Assembly (NCBI GenBank): GCA_021014945.1
Contig: MU266424.1
Location: 32,812-96,811 of the forward strand
From: Leucogyrophana mollusca
Lineage: Eukaryota; Basidiomycota; Agaricomycetes; Boletales
Direction: 5' to 3'
Length of the DNA: 64,000 nt
The notes below the pieces were generated by a model that was given only the letters and a program-made list of their open reading frames with translations, was not told where the DNA came from and did no database searches. This document shows positions 22,710-35,300 of this stretch, piece after piece. The translations under genes were made by a program, and so were the position numbers. Each line of letters starts with the position of its first letter. Within the stretch, counting starts at the first letter, position 1.

Positions 22710-24804
22710 TCACGTTGATATCACTGCGCCGTTGAGTACGGGCACCCGCCCTGATGCTTTGCGCTCCCCGAATATAACAGCAGCGGCAGCCTCAAGAGCT
22801 GCTGGAGTGTATTCGAAGCTCGCAAGGTATGCACCGGGAATGCCAGTCACGTTCATCAGATCATACGGCGCACAGCTTGCTAGGACAATGACAGGTGTAG
22901 CAGGAACCAGATGTTCACGAAGCTTCTCGAGGTAGTCAAGCTGCCAGGTGCTGCGATCAGCGTTACGGGTGACGAAGATTATTGCTGCGACCGTGGGAAG
23001 GACAGTAACAACTTCAGGAAGGACGTCGCCCGAGGAGGATGTGAGCCGCGAGTAAACGACGTGCTGGCAGGACCGTCGGCGCGCGACTGATTCAGCAAAG
23101 GCGAGGTAGTGTGGCCCAGCAGTGTTCCTAACTTGGCCAGCATTCGTGCGAAGCAGCCCCTCGGCATCGTCCACTGCCTTGTTGAGGCTTTCCATCTCCG
23201 GTGTCATGACCAAAACTGGGCCACCCTCCTTGCCAATTACAGGGATCGGGCCCTGGATAAGAGCGGTGGAGGCAGCGTATGAGTCTGCACTGAGTTTCGC
23301 GTTTGTGATGGTCAACTTGGCTAGAGTGCCTTCATCGAAGTCAGAGTGCAAAACGTCGTCCCACGTCCCAGCAAAAGTATCCTTCAATAAGGCAATCCTC
23401 TTTCCACTGCGCCTGAGGTCGTCTAGCGAGAGAGCGCCGCTTTCCGCGGCTTTGTACGTTTCCTCCACCGCCCCGCTCTGACGATCCATGGTGTGACAGA
23501 TCATCACGACATCCGCACCAGCTTGCAAGCTCATCACTCCTCCCTTTGGGCAACCATACTTCTCCGCAACGGCATCCATTTCGAGACAATCCGTTACGAT
23601 AACACCATCGAATCCCATTTCTCCTCTCAGCAGATCCGTGGTGATAGTTCTGGAGAGGGAACACGGTGTGTCGTCCCCGGTGACAAGGGGAAGTGCCATA
23701 TGGCCTGTCATGATGGTGGCTATCTTTGCCTCGACGAGTCCCTGGAATGGTACCAGCTCCGTTTTGAGTATTTGTTCCTTGGATTTCTGGATCACGGGAA
23801 GAGCCAAGTGAGAGTCCACGTGGGTATCACCATGACCAGGAAAATGTTTAGCAGAGGGTGCCACCCCTCCTGCCGTCAAACCATTGCTGACTGCCTTTGC
23901 GTACCGCGCAACTTCGTGTGGATCTGTTTGCAGAAGGTCAATCCGCTAGATGCATGCTCTATACGGGCATTTCGCACCATCTCCAAATGAACGCACTCCT
24001 AGAGAGAAGTACACACTTCAGTTTCAGTTACACAAAGCGACGTATGTGTGATTGCACTTGCCTATAACTGGGTTTCGGTGGTCGGAATTGACATCTGCGA
24101 CCGGGCTATACGCCCAGTTGATTCCTTCCAGCTTCATTTCGCGTGCTGAAGCAGCTGAGCATTGCTCAGCGATGTCAGTTGAATTTGTTGCCGCTAACGC
24201 CATTGCGCCCGGGCTAGTGCCCCAGACAGGTGTGAGCATCAAGTAAAGTGGTACACGATATGTTACTGACAATTGTGTGCCCGCAGTATATTTGGCGGTG
24301 GAGCTGAATGCTGATACCAAACCTACATATGTATATGTTTCAAGATGTATTCTTCGGTCAAAGGAACTGCCTACCGTTCTCTTGATCGATACCTATCATC
24401 AGTGGCTTGGAATGACCAGATTCTTTCGCGAGCTGCTGAAGGCCGCGCACTAGTCGGTGAACTTGTAAGACGCCTGCCAATATACGGAGAAACATCAAAC
24501 AGTGAAAAAGAAGCACGGACTAACACTCACTCTGAACATTCCTCTTCATGAGAATGATATGTCTGTTCAGGCAATCAGATGCGGAGCAGGCAATCGCAAC
24601 ATGGCTCGAACGCACCCAACATGATAATCGCGGATAAGCGTCCTCGCATCCTCGCTGATTTCATGTCCATGAAATCCAAATACGAAGTGCTGCAGCCGTG
24701 GCAGGGCAGATGTTAGTCACTCAGTCAGCTAGCTTGGTATCGAGGCGCGGAAGACAGTTCACCTGTCCGATTTCGCGCTTGTCTGCCTCTGTGAGGACTA
24801 CCAT
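22710..24804 (-). CDS. GH3 beta-N-acetylhexosaminidase (NagZ-like)
   Basis: Family GH3 enzymes of this branch release N-acetylglucosamine from chitin oligomers or cell-wall glycans. Start ATG at 24804 (MVVLTEADKREIGQ). Ordered segments: FVFGFHGHEIS; HIILMKRNVQ; MIGIDQENG; PGAMALAAT; NWAYSPVADVN followed by NPVIGVRSFGDDP; KHFPGHGDTHVDSHL; then GEMGFDGVIVTDCLEMDA with the nucleophile Asp in VTD. KHFPGHGDT is the NagZ signature. Six or seven introns; the one at 23999-24061 has a GC donor (GCAAGT) and exactly restores the conserved NPVIG-VRSF junction. The stop is 22710-22712; an alternative is a final intron starting at 22713 that adds one residue. No signal peptide is seen, so it may be cytosolic. 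Head-to-head with the next gene, 219 bases apart. Confidence 0.9.
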
Positions 24805-25023
24805 GGTGGCTCCAGAAGACCCGCAGGTTTCTGGCCATTTTTATGACCTCAAGGGCGGACCGCAGGCCGTCAACTCGATCATTCATTGAAGGTCTTGGGA
24901 CCTTTCCAGTCGTGTTCCGCGTGGAAGCAATTCTGCGGAGTTTTAAAATATATCGTGTCCTTTATTGGTCCCGTATCGTGCATCTGCGCAAACCTCGTTG
25001 ATTCGCATTTAAATTTCGACAAC

Positions 25024-26449
25024 ATGAAGGGCAAATCCCGTCAACCAGAACGCGATCGCTCCGAGGCAAGTCATCTTTGTCGACATCCGGCCCTTTACCG
25101 AAGGATTGACAGCCACGACAGGCACACACTGCAAAGCGTCCTCGTATTCAAGGGCCTGAAGGCTTCCAGAAACCGAAATCCTCCTATAAACCACCAGAGA
25201 GCATCAAGAAATTCGTCTCTGCATTCGACACACCGACTGAATCATCGAGTAGCAAAGCTGAAGAGCGGCAATTAACGAAAGTCACCTCCAAAGATCGGAT
25301 ATCAGCAAAACCGGTGTCTAAGGGACAGGCTTCGCTGAAGCCCATCTCTCGCACAAGGCATGGGCCCCCACCGGATCCTTGCACTGAGTCTGCCAGTTCC
25401 TCAGAGGTCACGCACGGGATCGATCCTTCCACAGCCAAGCGACCATTGAAACCACCCATGTTTACGCATCCCCCACGCCCACCACAACCGGACCAGAAGT
25501 CAGTGCCGTCGACGTCAGGGATGGCCGCATTGAAACTCGCCCCAAAATTTCAGATGCTTACGGATTCGGAGGATCCCACGTCAACCATCCGAAAGCCACC
25601 TCCGATGCCTCTTGCTTCGACGAGCAAATCCACGACGTCTCTCAAGCCTCTGGCGCTGCCTCCTTTACCAGATCATCGCCCTACTTCGCCACAGAAGAAC
25701 ATGACGACAATCCTTACAACCAGCGTGGCTCATGCAACAGATCCAACCAAGGAGGGTGGTGGCGCTGAGATTTTGTCGTTATTCCTCCAACAACATGGTC
25801 ACAATTTTACGTCGCACACTGATCGTGAGCTCCAGAGAGGCGTGATGGTGAGTCCAGATAAGCGAGGCCGCGGCAAAGAACCAAAGTTCATCCGGTGCGG
25901 TCAATTCACACCGCGATACTGCATACCTCTGCTGAGCCGCAGTTGCCTAGGGGTGGTCTTGCAGAGCGTGCGCAGCATCTTATGACCTGCTCTCGAACCG
26001 ACTTTGCGCTCTGGCGTAGGCAAATGGAGCAGAAAATTGAGTCAATCACCCGCGTTTCAGCTGATTTACATCTCCGCATTCTTAAAGTGCTGCACATCAC
26101 GCTTTCTCCGGATCGTCCGCGGACCATACCAGTGCCCCGCTCAGGACTTGCTTTGTGCCGCCTACGCAGCCGCCACAAAGGACTGAACGATCTTCCGGAT
26201 GGTACCTACGTCACACTGTTTTCTTTTTCATCTCCTGCATATGGTGGTCGTACTGTTAGCACAGCTGATGGTCTTGAGGAAGGGCGGGAAGTCCTCGCAT
26301 GGATGCCTTGGCATAAGGTAGTTCTCACTGCTGATGCTGGAGGAGTCGTTTCACCGCAATTCCTGGAGGCTTTAGATGCTTTGAATCCCCCTCGCTGTCT
26401 GCTCTTCTGCTCTCGGTACCACATCGTCGCTCCCAAGCCTGGGTCTTAG
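25024..26449 (+). CDS. Hypothetical protein, Pro/Ser-rich N-terminus with ordered C-terminal domain
   Basis: I do not recognise the family. Proposed exons 25024-25065, 25122-25894 and 25951-26449 add to 438 codons (437 aa). Intron 1 works only with a GC donor (GAG then GCAAGT). Intron 2 (25895-25950) joins KFIR to GGLAERAQ. Residues about 1-200 are basic, Pro- and Ser-rich, probably disordered (KPPPMPLAST, PPLPDHRPTSPQK). The last ~170 residues look folded: a helical part (FALWRRQMEQKIESI), then alternating hydrophobic strands (SGLALCRLR, YVTLFSFSSP, EVLAWMPWHKVVLT, RCLLFCSRYHIVAP) that could be a beta-barrel such as an OB fold; this is a guess. It shares a 219-base divergent promoter with the GH3 gene. 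Confidence 0.65.
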
Positions 26450-26602
26450 AAATGCCCCTATACTTGGCTGCTGTGCATATGAACACTACTATATTGATGT
26501 CGCTTGTAGCCTCTATACTACTCACCATCAGCAACCGTTTGCAGCGCAATCTTTGGGGTCGACTGCTTGTCCTTTACTGAGTCAATCACAAAACGTCACT
26601 CG

Positions 26603-26640
26603 CACGTGACCGTCACACGCGACGCGTCACATTGACGCGT
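26603..26640. promoter_or_regulatory. CACGTG plus two ACGCGT boxes
   Basis: CACGTG at 26603-26608 is followed by ACGCGT at 26622-26627 and 26635-26640, each ACGCGT inside a GACGCGT context, 60-80 bases upstream of the ATG at 26701. Paired ACGCGT boxes are the MBF (G1/S) element in yeasts. Activity in this species is inference. Confidence 0.55.
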
Positions 26641-26700
26641 CCGAGACGGACAACGCTCGTCAATTTGAAATTTTGAACCATTACTCGTTTATCATCCGGA

Positions 26701-27750
26701 ATGCCAGGCAAGAAGGTTGCAAGACTACAGTCCCGCGCATCGTCTGTCTTCGAGGATGGTTCCGAACCCCAGTTATCGCAGAAAACCACGGGCAGCGATA
26801 GTCCAGCTGATCATGAGTCAGTCTTTCCTACTTTCTGAGAAGTCGACATGTGGCCTGTTGAACGAAGGACGTGGTAGAATGTACGCCGCTGCAGCGAAGG
26901 AAATGAAAGGTTCCTTTTCAACCACCACACCTAGATCACTGACGAAATCATATGCAGCGGCTTGGTTAAAGGAGCACAAGGAGATCAAAGAGAGGGAGCG
27001 CAAGGCCCTGAGAACGACGGAGAAAAGGCTCGATAAATGCGTTCGAAATTCTCTATTTGATCTTCAGCGACGTACCCTTCCACTCATAATGAACTGGCGG
27101 AGCAGCTACAGGACAAACAGGACGAAATTGGAGTCATCATGAAAGAAATGTAAGTCACGGGCCTCGTCGATTTCACTGTCAGGGGAAGCCAGCCACAATC
27201 GTGCTGAGAGAGTGCGCACGGGTAGCGAGAAGATATACACTGCTTTTCTCCTGGAATATGCTATGGTAGAAGACAAAAAGCGCAAGATTACTACTGAAAT
27301 CCTAGCGAAAGGGAAGGTCCTTATAGTACGTGGGCTACGCGTGTGGGCCTATTGCCTACTTATTGACATGTTGACTTCCTTAGCCTCTCGCGGTCCAAAG
27401 GCATCAAGCAATCATCGCACTCGGTTACAAAATCGAGGACGGCCAATTGAAGGGCATGGGAAAGGTGAAGGCCGCATGCAAAGGTACGCACTCACCAACT
27501 CTCGCTCTCCAGTAGCTTGCTCCATTTTCGCTGGGATCAGATTTCACCGACCTTGCGAATTCCCTGTTATGATGCTAAGTTCCAGCCTGTGCTGTTGCAC
27601 GTCTCCTTCTTGTCCGCTTCCTTGATCGCATCCAACCTGTAGCAAACCCGGTACCCATGTGCCGAACAAATTGTATTTATGCATCTGCATTGCGTATCAG
27701 ATTGGTTGTAACCGCTGCCTTTCCCGCGACACTTCATCCTGTTCCTTAAC
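26701..27750 (+). CDS. Coiled-coil protein of unknown function, structure unresolved, possibly broken
   Basis: Product not recognised. Exon 1 is 26701-26816 (MPGKKVARLQSRAS, basic). Intron 26817-26877 leads into MYAAAAKEMKG and a charged helix (AWLKEHKEIKERERKAL). A second helical segment, NELAEQLQDKQDEIGV (about 27088-27135), lies in another frame, and I found no intron of normal length that joins the two. Then come a GTAAGT donor at 27149, a further helix (EKIYTAFLLEYAMVEDKKR), and IIALGYKIEDGQLKGMGKVK (about 27410-27480). The 3' end near 27750 is tentative. Charged coiled coils plus twin ACGCGT boxes suggest a cell-cycle protein, which is inference. It could also be a pseudogene with an indel near 27041-27090. 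Confidence 0.4.
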
Positions 27751-28964
27751 GTTGATGTGGCTCACACCGTTGCCCTTTGCAACCTCGAATCATTGCTGTT
27801 GATCTGTCTTGTCAGACACTGTTGCTTGATGCTTGAGGAAATTTCCCCGCAATCCTAGCGCAGCAGTTCCCCCTGGCTCAACAGGATCATCTGACACACC
27901 GGATCGCATCGCTGTCGTCTGTATCGGCCCCGTAAAATGCACTTCCACGCATCCTTCCGTGGTGCGTGTACTTTCTCGAGTTGGCTTAGCCAGCAACCAA
28001 AGTCTGGGGGCCGAGTACCACTATCAAGGATATACTCGACTGCTGGTTCAGATTACAAGGTGGAAGAACCGAAATATAGATTTGGGTGCCGATTATTTCC
28101 ATGATAGTGATAACGAACTTGCGCGCCGTTTGTGCGAGCCCGAGTGGGACCTCGATCCAGTCGGCATCGTTCCGCTGGAGGATTCAGGCACCTCAAAGCC
28201 AGAGTTGTCTAAGAGACTTCCAGCAGAACCACCACCCCGAGATAACGGATATGTACCTGTGATCAAGATGAACTGCATGTGTATCACAAAGATCTTGACT
28301 GACCTTGCTCAGGTGCAGTCCTTACAAAGTGGGACCTTCCCACTGAAACTCGTGGGGCCGCGTCCCGTATCACACCAGCAGCTGGATGCACCGACGGCTC
28401 GTATTGACCCTCCACCCCAGATATGAGCCCGGCAAACCGGCGGGGTAAGTCCTTTTGATTATCGTGAGGGTTGCCTCCGATCTTATAGGAGCTGGTGCAC
28501 TGAATCGGCTAAGTAGCCGACTCCTAGTCGCAGTTAGCGCGAATCCTTCGGGATACATGACGTGAAGACTTACTTAGATACTGTCATAATCGCAATTGGA
28601 TGGCTAAGGTGCATGTGCAATACGAACGTGCTTTAGGTTGATACGGTAGTCGGCGGGTTCACCAAGGCGCCCCGATTGTCCAAGGGGGCAGGGTACGCCT
28701 TAGCTTACTGGTGGGCAGTCGATTGCAAGCCAAGCTGTGCTTCATAGCACTCCACCTACAAATGAAAACCCTTATAAGCCTCACGGATTCGCGTGCTCGA
28801 CGGGCTTCCAAACCCCGAGGCCTGCCGAAGATCAAATTGGAGTAAATTGCTTCACAAGTTCATGGGCGCTCATTGCATACTGTATAGGGTAACTATGGGG
28901 GCCATCTGCGAAGGTCTATTATGCATAACAACCCCTCCAAACCGCATCAACGATCCAACATAGG
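27751..28964. other. 1.2 kb without a supported gene
   Basis: A plus-strand open frame at 27833-28426 (197 codons) is the longest. It has no recognisable domain, a patchy composition and no clear start context, so it may be the tail of the upstream gene or noise. Bases 28427-28964 show no ORF, tRNA box pair or repeat, and should include the PIH1 gene's 3' UTR. Confidence 0.45.
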
Positions 28965-30239
28965 CTAGGCAATGATTATGATCGTCTTATCCGCGACACG
29001 CCATTCCGCCTTTGCAGTGTCTACTTCTAGATCGCGCATCCGCTTGAGGCTGAGCGCTGCGTCACCAGCGCCGCACTTCGCAAATGTAGCCACGAGCTCA
29101 GCATCCGATGCATCTAGGGTGATGTCAAGTTCATAGAGCGCAGGTATGTGAAGGATCACTCGACGCGGTTCTATATCAAGCGTAGATATGGGTATCGCGG
29201 CGTGTGTCTGCAGATAGCACCATTACGTTGGATACCGCGGGGACGGGAGTGAATTTGGCTTACTAGTCCAGGCACATCGATAACTATGCGGATTTTTGAT
29301 TGAATTTTAGTCCATGACCACGAGGGTGTTTGCGGTGTACTCGAAGAGACCGTTGCCTTCTTGAGGACCCCTTTAGGAGCATCGGCAACTTCCGGCTTAG
29401 CGGTTGCAGTGGTGCTGCCTGGGGGGATTTCTTGAATGAGGCTGGTCGTGTCGCGGTGTTTAGGGTGCCCTTGGGGGTACAGCACTGTAGGCACTAAAAC
29501 TTGCCGCGTTTCCGGTTTGCCTTTCGAGGCGATATTCGGTGTGCCGATCTGGCGGGACAAGGTTATCGAAGTCCGGGCTTCGACGCGCTGTAGAGCGAGC
29601 TCTGCGGAAAGGGGCGTGGGACGGGACCAAAGGAGTTAGACCAATATCTGGACTTACCAATGATAAACGTCTTGAATTCGGGATCTTTGAGTGTCCGTGA
29701 TTTGATAGACGAGTTGAAGATACAGTCAAATACAACGGATGGCTGGCCGGCTGCATCGCGTACGTGAGAAGCTGGCGCTAAGAGCAGAGCGCACCGACGT
29801 GGCGCGGACACGGGCTGCCGGTGGGGCACCTCGGTAACAGCGAAAGCAGCACCGATCTAACTAAGATGGACAACAGGGAGCTAAAACACCGACCTTTGTC
29901 AGTGTCTGGACGCCCGTCAGACACGACTACTGGGACAAACCAACCATCTGGATTTGATTCGTCTGGATCGTCGCCGAGCATTGCCTTGTGTATTGCATCC
30001 TCGCTTCCTGGAGGAGGCGGAGGAACGTTGGCGTCCCAAGCGATATTTAGGAAGATTTTAATTCCTTTCGAGATAGAGATTTGCGTGGGCGCTGAGGAAT
30101 CCTGTAGGCCTTGGATATCGGAATGAACTAGAGAGCCATCAGAGGCTGTCCTGTGGACTACCGTCTGCTGGAGCGCCTTTGACTTTACGCAGAAACCTGG
30201 CACCGGATTCAACGTTACGGCTGTTTTGGGAGAGGACAT
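28965..30239 (-). CDS. PIH1: PIH1-domain protein, R2TP chaperone subunit
   Basis: Pih1 links Tah1/Hsp90 to the Rvb1/2 ATPases for assembly of box C/D snoRNPs, PIKK kinases and RNA polymerases. Start ATG at 30239: MSSPKTAVTLNPVPGFCVKS. The PIH domain continues through ISKGIKIFLNIAWDANVPPP, DGWFVPVVVSDGRPDTDK, then after an intron AGQPSVVFDCIFN and LKDPEFKTFIIELALQRVE, all typical of PIH1D1. A Thr/Pro/Lys-rich linker follows, then a C-terminal CS-like beta region (KIRIVIDVPGL, ALYELDITLDASDAELVA) ending at 28965. About four introns are inferred. It is head-to-head with DAHP synthase, 236 bases between starts. Confidence 0.86.
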
Positions 30240-30475
30240 GGCAGTGTGGCGTGAGAAATGAAATGTCCTTGAGTTTAGCAACGTTTGCAAACCCAAATCG
30301 AGAACAGATCGGATATGACTCTACACCGAATAAAACGCAACACCGCAACAAAAAGCTGATCCTTTCGTATAAAAAGGTCAGCGATCTCCCCGGAAGTCCA
30401 TTCAACATTTCCCCCACAGTCGCATACCACCACCAGCAGATTTTAGACACTGTACCATCTGTACTATCCTCCACG

Positions 30476-32099
<1,624 letters not shown>

Positions 32100-32393
32100 G
32101 CTTGACCTCTAAATATTGTTATATAGAACATCACCTCTATCTATTACTCATGTACCGCGGTGTAAATTTGGATATTGTCACAGATGGATGGTGTATCTGA
32201 TGTATCATATTATAGAATACCTTCGAGATCTGGGAAATATCCTGCCATCATCGTAATGCATATGCTATTTCATTGTAACACGAGCTTGTACAGCGTGAAC
32301 CATATGAGGCGGGAAGCGACTTGAGTGTATGACTGAGAAAGGAGTACAGCGGTAATAGCTAGGAAGAGATTGAAACCGAAAGCGGAAAAGGCC

Positions 32394-35300
32394 CTACTCT
32401 ATAACACCTCGCCATGCCTGGATCACTCGTTCCAACGACGGGAGGGACCACCCAGAGCCAAATGCTGTCGTCATCTTGGTTCCAGTGCCATGCAAAACCT
32501 CTTTGACGCCCTGATCGAGAGTTGACACATCTGTGGTGCCCTCAGGGGGCGGGCGGCGAGAAGACTGGGCGTATGCGTCCTGAGCATATGACCTCATAAC
32601 AACCAGTAGTGAGGACACTGGGACTCCGTTTCTCAGCAGATACCATGCAAGCCATTGTCCCAATTCGTAAATCGTATCCAAAACGAGTTCACCGCGTGCA
32701 TACTGCGAGAGGGCGACTTTGAAGCGCGCGTCATTTTGAACAATATCAAGGCGGTCGTCGAGGGCTTGCAAGGCCCCCGAAACTGTGTTCTCGCGGATGA
32801 GGGGAGGTCGCAGGTTGTTTTCAGATCGACCGCTGAATCGCCTATCATAAACTTTGCTGTAAAAGTCCATTGCAAAACGGAGGTCCTGCAGACGCAGATG
32901 GAAAAACCGGGAGGGGAGAGACTGTGTGCGATATTGGTACAACATGAGATGAGACTGCAAAGTCTCAATTTTGTCCTGGAGGATGCTGTCCAGTAGTGCT
33001 GCGTGGCAGTAGTTATGGAAGGTTTTCTCCGCCGGCGTTTCCCCGTCATCTCGCGAGAAATAGTCCGCGAAAGCGAGGAATAGGATATCGTTGGAGAACG
33101 AGGATATGAAATGGGTGAGGTCACTTGCAGGATGAGCTTTCGCGTCTGTCATCTGTGGGAAGTCCAAGGTTGCAGCATCACCGGCAGACGAACCCGACCG
33201 CACGAAAAGACTTCGGCTCCCTCTGGGGTCCTCTGTGTAACTGAGAAATGCTGTGCGTCGCTTGACGAAGAGCGTCTGATTCTTCAGCAGACTAGCTCTA
33301 TGCTGGGGAACGTTCTCGAGGTCCACCAAGAAAGGCCAGTATCGAGGTGTATCAATTTTGATGGAGAGGAGCCTGTCGAAATCCGGGATAAGGGTCGGCG
33401 ATATAAACTGCGAGACGCCCCTTTGCTTCCCTTCCAGTCCAGTGATCTTGACAGGAAGATAGACTGCTTCGCGCGTGTTCACGTCTCGGGCAATGAGACA
33501 CCGTGGCTCTACGGCCAGAACCCATAAGTGACGCAAGGCTTGAAGATAGCTCTTGTTATCGGAGGAGACATGGTGGAATCGCGGAAAGAATGCTGCCACC
33601 ATGCATGCGATTGCAGAGTTCGATGTACCCAGCGTGTAGCGCCCACCCCCAAGGAAGAGCAAGCCAAGTGACATGTGTGTAGCGACATGGACGCCATACC
33701 TGAAGGCCTGGTGATACATTCCGTAGGCATATCTCAGTCGTCTGAGACAAGAAATCTCGCCTGTGCCGGCCATTATCATGCACACAGCAATAGAAATGAG
33801 GTTTAAACCTTCTCGTACAGCAGATCGCTTGATCTTGTGGTCAAACGCAGGACCTGGGAGAATTGATGAGATATGGGGAGCGAGAAATTAAGACCGAGGA
33901 CTTACCGCTGCCTGCAACAAATCGACTGTACATATCGAAATAGTTCAAGACTAGCAAATATGCTTCGTGACGCGCGGTTCCAGCGTACTTCAGCCCGACG
34001 GCAAAACAACACCCGGCAACAATATTATAGTAGGCAAGTTCGATGGCATCGTCAGCGGGCTTGCCAGCAACATGCTCTCGCATGGCCTTGGAGATTGGGT
34101 CGGGGATCTGGGCTGCCATCCACTGATGCGTCGACGCAATGGAATCCCACATGATCAGAGCACGTGATACTGTGCGCATCAAAAGGAAGCTGGGCTGTAT
34201 GTGGCTGAGCTCCAAAACGGTGCTGGGGATCTCCAGTATGTCGGCCACATCCCGTCGTTCCGTCTTCAGGTACATCAGCCCTAGTGCAATCGATGCTGCC
34301 GGTGAGGTGATATTCACGTCGAAGGCGGGGCGGTTACGGGCGTTCAAAGGGAACTTTCCTTCCCCATGAACCAAGACCCGTAAGCGATCGAGGGACGCCA
34401 AGTCCGCTGGGACTGAAGAACCTTGTCCGAGCATCGTCATCCCAAAAGCCAGAGCTGCTGAGTACGTATAGGCCTCGCGATGCTCGTTACTGAGATCGGG
34501 TTGCACCAAGTCTCTCCGGCTTATCTGATTAAGACAGACCTCCGCCATTCGCCGGTTTTTTGTCCCAAGGTATAGGAGACCGACGCCGGCTAGGCCAGCA
34601 GCCTGGGTCATCAGCGATACGTTCAGGTCGACGCTTGGGGTTGGGAGTAGGGCAGGTGTATGGACCGCAAGTAGCTTTGTGACGTGACGATTACTTGTAC
34701 CAATATTCGCAGCGGACAGACCAAGGAGAACAGCGATGGATGTCAGATCATGTTTTGGCGTCAGATAACCGAAGGTGTGCCAAGTCAGCATCTCTTTGAG
34801 GTGACCTGTCAGGCCGAGGCCAAATAGGAATCCGGCATGCTCAGGTGTAAGCTCAGAAGGTTTGTTGAATGCGATCCACGAGCTCTCCACACCACGAGCC
34901 GAGGGCGCAATGCGAAGGCCAGCAGCTACGCCGTTGTGGAATTCGCCCCAATTTGTGCAATCTAGAGGTATCTTCCCCGCCTCTGGAGCACTGGTGATGT
35001 TAAGCGGCTGTATTCTGACCGAGTACTCCAGCTTGGGGATCACGTAGGCCTCTCTAGTCACTGTCTGTACTGTTCCGAATGTGAACATTGCCCTCCCATA
35101 CGGCAATGCGAGTGTCCTCTCTGCAATTCGGACAACTTGATGCTGTTGTTCTTTGGCTTGATCGTGCTCACTGCAGCTAAGATTAACTGGGTATCAACAA
35201 GTAGCTGGTAGTCCCTTACTTGAGATCTGGGCGTTCCAAAATCCTTACAGACGGGATGGCCGAAGAGCAGAGAATCCGAGCTGCTTCCTCCAATCTACGA

